This document shows positions 16,854 to 25,078 of a DNA stretch of 64,000 nt, one piece after another. A program made the translations under genes and the position numbers. The stretch's first letter is position 1. Every line of letters starts with the position of its first letter. The stretch comes from Apibacter raozihei. Lineage in GTDB: Bacteria; Bacteroidota; Bacteroidia; Flavobacteriales; Weeksellaceae. Location: assembly GCF_004014855.1 (NCBI RefSeq), contig NZ_CP034930.1, positions 3,019,716 through 3,083,715 on the forward strand, written 5' to 3'. The notes under the pieces are model-generated. The model ran no database searches, was not told where the DNA came from, and saw nothing but the letters and a program-made list of their open reading frames with translations.

Positions 16854-16926
16854 TGACCTGGCTGGGGCTCGAACCCAGGACCCCAACATTAAAAGTGTTG
16901 TGCTCTACCAACTGAGCTACCAGGTC
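16854..16926 (-). tRNA. tRNA-Lys (anticodon TTT), copy 2
   Basis: Same 73-nt sequence as the copy at 16726-16798, forming a tandem duplication on the minus strand. It is probably the first of the three lysine tRNAs to be transcribed. Confidence 0.95.
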
Positions 16927-17044
16927 TTAATTTATTTAGTGTTATTGTCGCTATTTCTGTTTAGCGAGTGCAAATATAGTTACTTTTTTTTTGTATCCAA
17001 ATAATATCATAAAAAAATCTCATATTTGTAAAAAAAATTACATT

Positions 17045-17554
17045 ATGATTATTTCCTTAACTGGTTACATGGGGAGCGGTAAATCCACTATTGGAAAGAG
17101 TTTATCTAAAATAACAAATTTAAAATTCATTGATCTGGATGAGTATGTTATTTTTAGAGAAAACATGTCCGTTAAAGATATTTTTTCTAAAAAAGGTGAA
17201 ATTTATTTTAGAAAAGCTGAACATTTATATTTAAAAGAACTTTTATCTCAGGACAATTTTATACTTAGTCTGGGAGGAGGAACTCCTGCTTATCATAATA
17301 ACATGGACTTGATTAATGATAAAAGTATTTCCTTTTATTTAAAAATGACACCTGTAGAATTAGCCGAAAGACTCATTAAGGAAAAAAATCACAGACCCCT
17401 TATTGCCCATCTGAATGAAGAAAATATTAAAGAATTTATAGCCAAACATCTTTTTGAACGCTCTGTATTTTATGAAAAAGCTATCCATAAAATTAATAAT
17501 AACAATAAATCGGTTTCTGAAATTTGTACTGAAATTTTAGATCTTCTATCGTAA
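17045..17554 (+). CDS. aroK: Shikimate kinase
   Basis: This 169-residue kinase phosphorylates shikimate in the aromatic amino acid pathway. Walker A is GYMGSGKST (residues 7-15), followed by the substrate-binding DLDEY and FRKAEH segments and the conserved LSLGGGTP loop. The LID region is near KNHRPLI. A longer frame opens at a TTG at 16991, but the added 18 residues (MYPNNIIKKS...) have no family counterpart and the ATG at 17045 aligns with normal AroK starts, so the shorter form is chosen. It is convergent with the S4-domain gene. Confidence 0.9.
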   Translation: MIISLTGYMGSGKSTIGKSLSKITNLKFIDLDEYVIFRENMSVKDIFSKKGEIYFRKAEHLYLKELLSQDNFILSLGGGTPAYHNNMDLINDKSISFYLKMTPVELAERLIKEKNHRPLIAHLNEENIKEFIAKHLFERSVFYEKAIHKINNNNKSVSEICTEILDLLS

Positions 17555-17579
17555 ACTCTCAATTGTAAAAGAAAAAATT

Positions 17580-17966
17580 TTATTCATCTTCCCATCCGTA
17601 TTCATCAGTGGTATAATCTTCCAAATCTCTCCGATCCTTTTTAGTAGGCCTACCCAGACCTCTCTGTCGATAATAGTTTTGTGCCTGCATTCGGGTTTTC
17701 ATTTCTTCAACCTGTTCCGGATCTGTCAAATCTTTTACGTATAAAGAAACTAATTTTGCTCCCAACCTGCTGGCAGGAATCTGAATTACCTGCATTTTAT
17801 AATCAATCTGATTCTTTCTTATTGTATAAATTTCCCCAATATTCACTTCCTTGGAAGGCTTTAAAACATTTTCACCTAAAGAAACTCTGTTTTTTTTACA
17901 TTCGTCTGTTGCTAGTGCACGGGTTTTGTAAAACCTAACACACCATAAAAATTTATCTATTCTCAT
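17580..17966 (-). CDS. S4-domain RNA-binding protein (Hsp15-like)
   Basis: This 128-residue protein starts with an S4 RNA-binding domain (MRIDKFLWCVRFYKTRALA, then NRVSLGENVLKPSKEVNIG). The basic linker RQRGLGRPTKKDRRDLEDY is typical of the Hsp15/HslR family, which binds stalled 50S subunits carrying peptidyl-tRNA. The tail is acidic (TTDEYGWEDE). It stands alone, convergent to shikimate kinase and divergent from a lipoprotein gene. The family call is firm; the physiological role is by analogy. Confidence 0.85.
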   Translation of the reverse strand: MRIDKFLWCVRFYKTRALATDECKKNRVSLGENVLKPSKEVNIGEIYTIRKNQIDYKMQVIQIPASRLGAKLVSLYVKDLTDPEQVEEMKTRMQAQNYYRQRGLGRPTKKDRRDLEDYTTDEYGWEDE

Positions 17967-18037
17967 ATCATCTAAAAAAATTTATCAATTTTAAATTAAA
18001 TTGTAAATTAGCACCTAATTTAAATATTTTTATTCAC

Positions 18038-18730
18038 ATGATTAAAAAATTTCTTTTATTGGGTGTTATCAGTTTATTTACCGTGCTAACTTCATGCAGC
18101 AGTGATGATGATAAAACGAAGACTCTTACTATTGATGAGCAGAATGCTGCGGATGATGCATCCATTGTAAATTTTTTAGATAATTATTATTTTGATGATT
18201 TGGGAAAAGTTACCAAGTTTACTGAAACCGTAACTTCTAAAGATAAAGATCCTTTACGTAAAAACGCTAAAAAGGATGCTTCCGGTTTCTGGTATGTTCC
18301 TAATCCGGCTGTAACTTCAGCCAGCGGAACTAAACCTAATGGGTCTAACAATATTCTACTTCATTATACTTTGAATTACTATGTAGCTTCTGAAGGAGGT
18401 AACGGATATTCCAGCCAAACAACAGCATCCAGCTCTATTGACGGTTTGGGTATTGCTCAACAAAATCCAAGCTTTTACAAAAAACCTTCGACTGATACTA
18501 CCAATGTTGAGAGTTATTATGTAATTAAAGGAATTGTTGATGGACTCAAGTATTTCTCTCCAACTAATAAAAGTAAAAATGATCCTTACGATGTATTACA
18601 AGGGGTTATTATTGTTCCTTCCCGATTAGCTTACGCACGAAACTCTAATTACATGAGCCTGAGTAATGCTACTTTTGTTTTAAATTTTGAACTTTATAAA
18701 GTGTGCGCTGAAGGCGTAACCTGCGAGTAA
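18038..18730 (+). CDS. FKBP-like surface lipoprotein
   Basis: This 230-residue lipoprotein has a signal peptide ending in the lipobox LTSC (Cys20). The next residues SSDDDK are acidic, like the lipoprotein export signal that sends flavobacterial lipoproteins to the outer face. The C-terminal half (ILLHYTLNYYV, VIKGIVDGL, YDVLQGVIIVPSRLAYAR, NATFVLNFELYKV) follows the pattern of FKBP-type peptidyl-prolyl isomerases, although several active-site aromatic positions look altered, so catalysis is uncertain. A strong terminator follows. It is probably an envelope folding factor. Confidence 0.7.
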   Translation: MIKKFLLLGVISLFTVLTSCSSDDDKTKTLTIDEQNAADDASIVNFLDNYYFDDLGKVTKFTETVTSKDKDPLRKNAKKDASGFWYVPNPAVTSASGTKPNGSNNILLHYTLNYYVASEGGNGYSSQTTASSSIDGLGIAQQNPSFYKKPSTDTTNVESYYVIKGIVDGLKYFSPTNKSKNDPYDVLQGVIIVPSRLAYARNSNYMSLSNATFVLNFELYKVCAEGVTCE

Positions 18731-18746
18731 TTATAAAAGGGATTAT

Positions 18747-18783
18747 TTATTTATATGATATAAATCATATAAATAACTTTTTT
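18747..18783 (+). terminator. Intrinsic terminator after the FKBP-like lipoprotein gene
   Basis: A perfect 13-bp stem (TTATTTATATGAT/ATCATATAAATAA) with an ATAA loop is followed by C and six T. Confidence 0.8.
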
Positions 18784-18793
18784 CCAACAGTAG

Positions 18794-18910
18794 ACAATTG
18801 GTCGTTTCGGATACGGAACATTTAATCCAGACGGAGCAAAACATAATGATGATGATTTTTTTGGATTAAACTTTAACGATATTAACTTAGGGGTTAAGTA
18901 TGTTTTTTAA
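18794..18910 (+). pseudogene. Remnant 3' end of an outer-membrane beta-barrel protein gene
   Basis: An open frame of 38 codons follows an in-frame TAG and reads TIGRFGYGTFNPDGAKHNDD, then DFFGLNFNDINLGVKYVF and a stop. The ending LGVKYVF with terminal Phe is the classic last strand of an outer-membrane porin or OmpA-type barrel. No start codon or upstream part exists, because the preceding bases are the terminator of the lipoprotein gene. The fragment still has its own terminator. I read it as debris of a deleted porin gene. Confidence 0.65.
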
Positions 18911-18932
18911 TATTTACCACTTTAAAATAAAA

Positions 18933-18960
18933 AAAGAGGCTTCTTTTAAGCCTCTTTTTT
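18933..18960. terminator. Bidirectional terminator
   Basis: AAAGAGGCTT (18933-18942) and AAGCCTCTTT (18948-18957) form a 10-bp stem with a CTTTT loop and T-tracts on both sides. It serves the minus-strand acyltransferase gene and the porin remnant. Confidence 0.8.
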
Positions 18961-19532
18961 TATTCTTTTCTAATATAGATTTGCGGGTTATAGTTATCCG
19001 GATATTTTGCCATCTCAGGTTTATAAAAACCTTCAATTTCATTAAAAACTTCTTCTACTGTTTTGTCACCTATATGAATAACTTTAGATATACCTGCAAT
19101 TTTATTTTTGTAATCAGCATAAGCAAGTACTACCGGCACACCTGCTCTTTTAGCTATAAAATAAAACCCTTTTTTCCATTCTTTTGCCCGAGAACGTGTA
19201 CCTTCCGGAGTATTTATCAATGACATGGATTCTGATTTTTTAATTAACGCTGCCGAGTAATCAACTAAATTATTATGCTGACCTCTGTTAACTCCAATAC
19301 ATCCTAATTCTTTGAAAATAAAACCAAACCACGGCTTAGTATAAGCATCTTTAATCATAATTCGGTATGGTATTCCCATAGACCAAAAGCATGCAAGACA
19401 ATAATAAAAATCCCAATTGGTTGTATGTGGGGCACATACTAAGACACTTTTTTTAAAATCGTTTACTGGAATACTGCACTCGAATTTCCAGCCAGCAATC
19501 CATAACATAAACCTTCCTATAATTTTTTTCAT
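18960..19532 (-). CDS. PlsC-like lysophospholipid acyltransferase
   Basis: This 190-residue acyltransferase of the 1-acylglycerol-3-phosphate family transfers an acyl chain to a lipid acceptor at the membrane. Motif I is HTTNWD (His36, Asp41, the HX4D catalytic pair) and motif III is PEGTRS (109-114). The GVNRGQ segment corresponds to motif II. It is shorter than PlsC proper and resembles the short acyltransferases common in Bacteroidota, whose acceptor is unclear (lysophospholipid, ornithine lipid or other). It is monocistronic. Confidence 0.8.
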   Translation of the reverse strand: MKKIIGRFMLWIAGWKFECSIPVNDFKKSVLVCAPHTTNWDFYYCLACFWSMGIPYRIMIKDAYTKPWFGFIFKELGCIGVNRGQHNNLVDYSAALIKKSESMSLINTPEGTRSRAKEWKKGFYFIAKRAGVPVVLAYADYKNKIAGISKVIHIGDKTVEEVFNEIEGFYKPEMAKYPDNYNPQIYIRKE

Positions 19533-19612
19533 TTATAATTTTTAAATTAAAAAAGTTCAGCTATATACGATAACTGAACTTGCAAATTTATATATTTTAT
19601 TTTATTTATTAA

Positions 19613-19678
19613 TCAGCCAAATATAGCCATTATCCAATCCACAACGACTAAAACAATTTTAAATATAACTTGTACCAT
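19613..19678 (-). CDS. Possible small membrane peptide after the PspC gene
   Basis: A 21-codon frame on the minus strand reads MVQVIFKIVLVVVDWIMAIF then Gly and a stop. It begins 20 bp after the stop of the PspC-domain gene and encodes one hydrophobic segment with a buried Lys and Asp. It could be a small stress-related membrane peptide co-transcribed with padR-pspC, or chance. No family is recognised. Confidence 0.3.
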   Translation of the reverse strand: MVQVIFKIVLVVVDWIMAIFG

Positions 19679-19698
19679 AATTATCTGTTTAGGTTTTA

Positions 19699-21384
19699 TT
19701 ATTTTTTTGAACGAATTTTTATACCATCTCTATTAATTGAGATGTTAGTTTCTGATTGTGAATCTGAAATTTCATTTTCAAATTCGGAACAATTAATACA
19801 TTCCAGATTATCATCAGCAAATTTAAAAACTTTATTTGATAAATTATCATTGATTATAAAAATATTATGCTCATCATGCTCATTATAAATAACTTTTTTT
19901 ACATTATGAGTTTTTAAATATTTATTTTTAGGCAGAAATAAAACAAGTTCTATTTGTTGTTCTCTGAACTTAGCATTTTTAGGAAGTAAAAAATATGAAT
20001 CCAGGTTTAATACATTATTATTTGAGTTATAGTTATATGAAATTTCTGAAAGATTTTTCAATGCTTGTGCTTCTGTTTTTCCAGAAGCTGAATTTATAAT
20101 TTGTATGTAGGCATTTGAGTCATTACTTTGTCTGATTTCCAATTTATTAGATAATTTCTTTTTAATATTCTGTGAAGTAAATACAATTCCTTTAATAGAG
20201 TTCACATTAAATCGCCTGTTATGCATATAGGGAGAAGTAAAATCCGTTGAATTCATAGTTACAGTTAGAGTGTCCGATGGTAAATTCAAAACGTATTTGT
20301 TTGCTCGTTCTACATTGCTTGAATAATTACTTACTAAAAATGAGAAGGCAAAAACAGGTGTTATAATCAGCGATGTAAGCCATATAAAAAGTAAAGTTAT
20401 TGATGCAGCCATATTTAACTTTATTATTTTTTTTCTTGTTATCAATCTTAGTCCGAATAATATCAAATAAAAACAAGAGATAACTATAAATAAGCCACAT
20501 AAAATAATCATAGTGTATAACTGCCAAGGTGAATCAAACACAAAATCCATGAGATGATAAGGACTATTACTTTCATAAATATCGGACAAGGTTCCGATGA
20601 TATATGCAAATAATAATAAAAAGCCTATCAGCAAACATATCACCCCCGCAATCATGGAAATTATGTTGACTATCAGTTTAAATAAAGTTTCTAAAAAATG
20701 TCCTATTCCATTGCTTGCTTTTGAAATATTATTTTTAATTTTCCCTGATTGCTCAACTAGTTCTTCTTTATTAACATATTCTTTAATTGAATCAAAGTTA
20801 ATCGGCTTTCCTTTCATTTTCAATTTATCTGAAGTTGTTTTGGCCTTAGGTATTACTATTAAAAGAACAATATATCCTAATATAATAGTTGGCACCAGTC
20901 CTTCAGATAGCCACCCTGAGAAAAATAATAATAAAACCATCGCTAATCGTAACCAAATGGGCTGGATTCCAAAAAAATGGGAGATCCCGCTACAAACTCC
21001 TCCTATAATTTTATCATTAACATCTCTAAATAATTGTCTCTGATAAAATTTACCTTTTTCTGCATGATCTGAATTTTGTTCTTTACTGGAAGTGTTTGAG
21101 TAGTCGGTACCTTCATCTTCTGAATTGTATTGTTCGGGTGTCCCCATAATACTAATCATTTTATCTACATCTATATCATCTATAACTTGTCTATGAATAC
21201 CTAACCATTCAGTAAATAATTCAGCAATACGTGTTTCTACATCTTTCAATATTTCTTCAGTTTCATCCTCTGCCGTATTCAAAGAATTTTTCACTTCAAT
21301 TAAATATTGATGTAGTTTACTATAAGCATCTTCTTCAATAAAAAAAGATCTGCCACCTAAACTTATTGATATTGATTTATTCAT
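19699..21384 (-). CDS. PspC-domain membrane protein
   Basis: This 561-residue protein has an N-terminal cytosolic region (MNKSISISLGGRSFFIEEDAYSKL, a common start in Bacteroidota PspC proteins). A PspC domain follows at about 112-180 (QRQLFRDVNDKIIGGVCSGISHFFG, then a transmembrane stretch). More membrane segments lie at roughly 235-350. The 200-residue C-terminal part (from LPSDTLTVTMNSTDF) resembles the beta-rich head found after such proteins and is probably periplasmic. PspC proteins respond to inner-membrane stress. The start overlaps the PadR gene by 8 bp, so PadR probably controls its own operon. Confidence 0.85.
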   Translation of the reverse strand: MNKSISISLGGRSFFIEEDAYSKLHQYLIEVKNSLNTAEDETEEILKDVETRIAELFTEWLGIHRQVIDDIDVDKMISIMGTPEQYNSEDEGTDYSNTSSKEQNSDHAEKGKFYQRQLFRDVNDKIIGGVCSGISHFFGIQPIWLRLAMVLLLFFSGWLSEGLVPTIILGYIVLLIVIPKAKTTSDKLKMKGKPINFDSIKEYVNKEELVEQSGKIKNNISKASNGIGHFLETLFKLIVNIISMIAGVICLLIGFLLLFAYIIGTLSDIYESNSPYHLMDFVFDSPWQLYTMIILCGLFIVISCFYLILFGLRLITRKKIIKLNMAASITLLFIWLTSLIITPVFAFSFLVSNYSSNVERANKYVLNLPSDTLTVTMNSTDFTSPYMHNRRFNVNSIKGIVFTSQNIKKKLSNKLEIRQSNDSNAYIQIINSASGKTEAQALKNLSEISYNYNSNNNVLNLDSYFLLPKNAKFREQQIELVLFLPKNKYLKTHNVKKVIYNEHDEHNIFIINDNLSNKVFKFADDNLECINCSEFENEISDSQSETNISINRDGIKIRSKK

Positions 21385-21724
21385 GATTTTTTGTATCTGT
21401 ACTTTTAGTTATAATATTTACTGAGTGGGTTAATTCTCCCCAAGTCTGAGCTAATTCTTTTAAAAAATTTTCACCTTTGGGAGTAATTGCATAATACTTT
21501 CTTGGAGGACCTGAAGTGGATTCTTCCCAACGATAAGTTAAAAATTCAGCATTTTTAAGCCTGGTTAAAAGTGGATAGAGTGTACCTTCTACAACGATAA
21601 GCTGCCCTTTTTTAAGCGCATCAATCAAGTCAGATACGTAAGCATCGCCTCTTTTTATAATGCTTAGAATACAATATTCTAAAACACCTTTACGCATCTG
21701 GGCCTTAATATTTTCAGTGTTCAT
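21377..21724 (-). CDS. PadR-family transcriptional regulator
   Basis: This 115-residue PadR winged-helix repressor shows the typical pattern KGVLEYCILSIIKRGDAYVS, then LIVVEGTLYPLLTRLKNAEF and PRKYYAITPKGENFL. It overlaps the PspC gene. The upstream region has a good promoter and an inverted repeat (21770-21783) inside it, fitting autoregulation. The inducing signal is unknown; envelope stress is a guess from the partner gene. Confidence 0.9.
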   Translation of the reverse strand: MNTENIKAQMRKGVLEYCILSIIKRGDAYVSDLIDALKKGQLIVVEGTLYPLLTRLKNAEFLTYRWEESTSGPPRKYYAITPKGENFLKELAQTWGELTHSVNIITKSTDTKNHE

Positions 21725-21750
21725 TTAAAACTTTTAATTAAATAATACAG

Positions 21751-21783
21751 CAAATATAGTTATTATTTAGTATTATGCAATAC
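21751..21783 (-). promoter_or_regulatory. padR-pspC promoter with overlapping operator-like repeat
   Basis: On the minus strand TTGC (21777-21780) and TATATTTG (21751-21758) are separated by 18 bp, matching the -33/-7 consensus. The imperfect palindrome GTATTATGCAATAC (21770-21783) covers the -33 element and is a candidate PadR site. Confidence 0.55.
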
Positions 21784-21826
21784 AAAGTACTATTTTTTTT
21801 TACTATTATTTTAAAATTAATATTCA

Positions 21827-21834
21827 TACTTTTG
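21827..21834 (+). promoter_or_regulatory. -7 element before the glycosyltransferase pair
   Basis: TACTTTTG matches TAnnTTTG 34 bp upstream of the ATG at 21869. No clear -33 element is seen. Confidence 0.4.
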
Positions 21835-21868
21835 TAACAATTATTAAAAAATACTTTATCTATTAATT

Positions 21869-22825
21869 ATGTCTTCTCCTTTAGTCTCTGTTATTATGGC
21901 TGCTTATAATGCAGAAAAATTCATTTCTGAATCTATTGAATCTGTAATGAATCAATCGTACACTGACTGGGAATTAATTATAATAAATGACGGATCTTCC
22001 GATTCTACAAAAAAAATAGCTGAATCTTTTTGTTTAATTGATTCTAGAATCCAACTTATTAATAATGAGCAAAACATGTTTGTTATTAAATCACGCAATC
22101 TTGGTATTGAAAAGGCAAAGGGAAAATATATTGCTATTTTGGATTCCGATGATGTTGCACTTCCGGAAAGACTTGAAAAACAAGTCAATTATATGGAAAC
22201 TCATCAGGACGTTTTTTTATTAGGTGGAACTGTAGTATTTATTAATGAAAAAAATGATTTTTTATTTGATTATCATTATCCTACAGAATGGTTAGATATA
22301 AAAAAAGGAATTTTAAAAAAGAACTTAATGCCTCATTCAGCATCTTTTTTTAAAAATATAGGTTATAGATATCGTGAAAAAATGTTTTATTGCGAAGATT
22401 ATGATTTTGCTTTAAATGCTGCCTCTAAAAATTTTATAATTAACAATCTTAATGATAAACTGATTAAATACAGAACTACACAAGGATCTCTTTCTAGACA
22501 AAATAATCAACTTATTCAGTGGCTTTTTTTAAACAAAACCCGTGAGTTTTATAAAGAAAGATTAAAAAATAAAATAGATTCCTATAATACATTTAATCCT
22601 GAGGAATTTTTAAATATTTATGATTTGGATTATTATATAAATAAACAGGATCTCATAAAATCTTTTAAAATATCTATTTATGCTAAAAATTTAAACGACC
22701 TTACTTTTTTATTAAAAAAATATAAAAAATTTCACTCATCATCTCTTATTTACTTATTTTACTACAATATTTCAAAAAATAAAAATATTTTTAGTTTTTT
22801 AAATTTTTTATATTCTAAAATTTAA
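21869..22825 (+). CDS. Family 2 glycosyltransferase
   Basis: This 318-residue GT-A enzyme begins with the family 2 pattern PLVSVIMAAYNAEKFISESI and IIINDGSSDST. The metal-binding DxD-type motif is ILDSDD near residue 95, and YCEDYDFAL near residue 175 supplies the likely catalytic ED. The C-terminal 100 residues are Lys-, Asn- and Phe-rich. It transfers a sugar from a nucleotide donor to an unknown surface glycan. It is followed after 3 bp by a second glycosyltransferase, so both act together. No O-antigen or capsule cluster is seen around them. Confidence 0.9.
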   Translation: MSSPLVSVIMAAYNAEKFISESIESVMNQSYTDWELIIINDGSSDSTKKIAESFCLIDSRIQLINNEQNMFVIKSRNLGIEKAKGKYIAILDSDDVALPERLEKQVNYMETHQDVFLLGGTVVFINEKNDFLFDYHYPTEWLDIKKGILKKNLMPHSASFFKNIGYRYREKMFYCEDYDFALNAASKNFIINNLNDKLIKYRTTQGSLSRQNNQLIQWLFLNKTREFYKERLKNKIDSYNTFNPEEFLNIYDLDYYINKQDLIKSFKISIYAKNLNDLTFLLKKYKKFHSSSLIYLFYYNISKNKNIFSFLNFLYSKI

Positions 22826-22828
22826 TTT

Positions 22829-23854
22829 ATGGATATTCTTATAAAATCATTTAACAGACCATATTATTTGGATAGATGCTTATTTAGCATTTATAAAAAC
22901 ATCAAAGGTTTTAAAAATATAAAAATTCTAGATGACGGCACTCCTGAAAAATATTTAAAAAAAATATTAATTAAATATCCGGAAGTCATTATAATTAAGT
23001 CAGAAACTTATTTAAAGAAAAATAAAGCTATTGAAGAAAACCTTAAAACAGGGAAGGAAATTAACGGTTTTGAAATTCCTTCTAAGTTATGGATAGATTC
23101 TGTTAAAAATAGTTCCAATTATTTTATTATTACTGAAGATGATGTTTGGTTTACAAAATCAATTAACGTAGATCTTCTTTCAAAAATAATGAAAGATAAA
23201 AATATTTCGCTACTTAAGTTGGGATGGTTAGGAAAGAAAAATAAAAAGAATGAATCCATGACAATAGCTGATGATGTTTTAGCGAATCAAATCGACTTAT
23301 TTACTGCTCCTTACTTTATAATGAATATGTATTTTTTTAATAAATACAAATTTTTTAGCCTGCTTTATAAACTACGATTTGTTAATAATGAAAGTATCGG
23401 AAAATACTGGGAGTTAAACTCTATACTCATGGGAATGTATAAAAAAGAATACTGGCTTAAAATATGGCAAAATAACAATGGGAAAGTAAATGAAATTCGA
23501 CAATTGCTCAACGCTTCTATGTACTATCGAAAGCATAAAAATAATAAAAACTTAATCTGCCAGCTTAAAACTGAGGCTATGCAAACAACATTTGTTTCTT
23601 CTTCAACTAATTCATACCATTCTTACGGTTTTAATTTTGATGTAAATATTTTTAATCATATTATTAATGAAAAGTGGTATTGCGACAATTTTAATCCAAT
23701 TGAAAATTATCCTAATGATTTTTCAGAAACTTATATTACCAGTTTTCTAGATGAAGCACAAAACCCAAAAGCAAAATCAGATGAATGGAAAAAATGGGCT
23801 GAAAAATTTAAAGATCAATATAGGGTACAAGGATGTGAAGTAGACAATAATTAA
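22829..23854 (+). CDS. GT-A glycosyltransferase-like protein
   Basis: This 341-residue protein starts MDILIKSFNRPYYLDRCLFS, followed by ILDDGTPEKYL, a GT-A nucleotide-binding pattern. ITEDDVWF near residue 105 is the likely DxD-type metal motif. The rest does not match a family I can name. It lies 3 bp behind a family 2 glycosyltransferase and is probably co-translated with it. Acceptor and donor are unknown. The gene is very AT-rich but not more so than the neighbouring one. Confidence 0.7.
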   Translation: MDILIKSFNRPYYLDRCLFSIYKNIKGFKNIKILDDGTPEKYLKKILIKYPEVIIIKSETYLKKNKAIEENLKTGKEINGFEIPSKLWIDSVKNSSNYFIITEDDVWFTKSINVDLLSKIMKDKNISLLKLGWLGKKNKKNESMTIADDVLANQIDLFTAPYFIMNMYFFNKYKFFSLLYKLRFVNNESIGKYWELNSILMGMYKKEYWLKIWQNNNGKVNEIRQLLNASMYYRKHKNNKNLICQLKTEAMQTTFVSSSTNSYHSYGFNFDVNIFNHIINEKWYCDNFNPIENYPNDFSETYITSFLDEAQNPKAKSDEWKKWAEKFKDQYRVQGCEVDNN

Positions 23855-23861
23855 TCAGCAT

Positions 23862-24743
23862 TTATTTATTTATCTTTTTTATGTTTTGATTAATATATTC
23901 CCATTCTTCAGGGGTAATTTGGTCAAAAATATTAAATTCTCCAGCACCTTGAAGCCATTCTCCTCCATCGATTGTTACAACTTCACCGTTTATAAATGAA
24001 GAATAATCTGAAATAAGAAAAGCTGCTAAATTGGACAATTCCTGATGTTCGCCTACTCTTTTCAATGGGTTTTTACTAGTTAAATCAAATTTTTCTTTTA
24101 AATGCCCAGGTAATAACCGTTCCCAGGCTCCTTTAGTGGGAAAAGGACCCGGAGCAATCGCATTAAACCTTATCTTGTATTTCCCCCATTCCACAGCCAA
24201 AGAACGTGTCATTGCTAGAACTCCTGCTTTAGCCATTGCTGATGGGACAACATAACCAGAACCTGTCCATGAGTAGGTAGTTACAATACTCAACACGGTA
24301 CCTGGCAAGTTATTCTTAATCCAATATTTACCTATTGCCAACGTACAATTTTTACTACCTTTTAATACAATATCAATTATTATATCAAAAGCCCTGGATG
24401 ATAATCTCTCAGTCGGAGAAATAAAGTTTCCAGCAGCGTTATTTACTAAGATATCAATTTTACCCAAATGATCAATTACAAAGTCAACCATAGTTTCAAC
24501 AGCCTCATATTCTCTAACATCCAAAGCATAAGTAAGAATTTCACCCTGCTCACATTCAGTTCTTAATTGCTGAGCAGTTTCATTTAATTTATCTGAATTT
24601 CTGGAAACAATGACTACTTTAGCTCCCAATGTAAGAAAATATTGTGTCATGGATTTTCCCAAGCCCGTTCCTCCTCCCGTAACTATAACCACTTTACCTT
24701 CAAGTGTTCCGGGCATCATCATTCCTTGATTATAGTTCATCAT
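23862..24743 (-). CDS. 2,4-dienoyl-CoA-reductase-like short-chain dehydrogenase
   Basis: This 293-residue SDR has the cofactor motif TGGGTGLGKSM (22-32) and NNAAGNF. It carries SAMAKAGVLAMTRSLAVEWGKY instead of the usual YxxxK context, as in 2,4-dienoyl-CoA reductases, where the tyrosine is shifted or absent. The end includes INGEVVTIDGGEWL. It would reduce dienoyl-CoA intermediates in unsaturated fatty acid breakdown using NADPH. The first residues (MMNYNQGMMMPGTLEGK) contain several Met codons, so the start is uncertain within about 10 codons. It stands alone apart from the downstream terminator. Confidence 0.8.
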   Translation of the reverse strand: MMNYNQGMMMPGTLEGKVVIVTGGGTGLGKSMTQYFLTLGAKVVIVSRNSDKLNETAQQLRTECEQGEILTYALDVREYEAVETMVDFVIDHLGKIDILVNNAAGNFISPTERLSSRAFDIIIDIVLKGSKNCTLAIGKYWIKNNLPGTVLSIVTTYSWTGSGYVVPSAMAKAGVLAMTRSLAVEWGKYKIRFNAIAPGPFPTKGAWERLLPGHLKEKFDLTSKNPLKRVGEHQELSNLAAFLISDYSSFINGEVVTIDGGEWLQGAGEFNIFDQITPEEWEYINQNIKKINK

Positions 24744-24773
24744 TTATATGTTTTGTTTATAGTAAATATAAAA

Positions 24774-24800
24774 AAAATAAGCAGTGATACTGCTTATTTT
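24774..24800. terminator. Terminator hairpin between the small acidic protein and SDR genes
   Basis: AAAATAAGCAGT (24774-24785) and ACTGCTTATTTT (24789-24800) form a perfect 12-bp stem with a GAT loop. It ends transcription from the MerR/acidic-protein genes before the SDR gene. Confidence 0.7.
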
Positions 24801-24822
24801 TCCATTTTTATTTTATTAAAAA

Positions 24823-25059
24823 TTAATTTTCATCTTCCTCTTCGTACTTATCAATTTCGGCATCGCAAAAATCAAAAGCTTGCTGAAGTAATTCGTTTAC
24901 CTCATTGGTAACATCTTCTTCTTCTCCTTCCAATTGATCGAACCATTCTACTTCTTCTTCCTCTACGTTTAAAATAAAACGAGGATATTCTGTGTGTACT
25001 ACAAACAAGTCATCAGGAAAGTTAGAGTTGTCTGCAATTAAAAATTTTGGTAATTCCAT
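24823..25059 (-). CDS. Small conserved-looking acidic protein
   Basis: This 78-residue protein (MELPKFLIADNSNFPDDLFV, VHTEYPRFILNVEEEEVEWF) is strongly acidic throughout the second half. I have a general impression that such short acidic proteins occur in flavobacteria beside a MerR regulator, but no function is known. It has no membrane segment or signal peptide, so it is cytosolic. It is 19 bp downstream of the MerR gene and probably co-transcribed. Confidence 0.65.
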   Translation of the reverse strand: MELPKFLIADNSNFPDDLFVVHTEYPRFILNVEEEEVEWFDQLEGEEEDVTNEVNELLQQAFDFCDAEIDKYEEEDEN

Positions 25060-25078
25060 TTTCTATTTAAATTTAAAT

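Noticed and set aside
16991-17044. N-terminal extension of shikimate kinase from a TTG
   Set aside because: It adds 18 residues absent from the family, and the ATG at 17045 fits the normal AroK start.
20597-21043. 148-codon frame opposite the PspC gene
   Set aside because: It is antisense to the PspC domain coding sequence, with no recognisable family.
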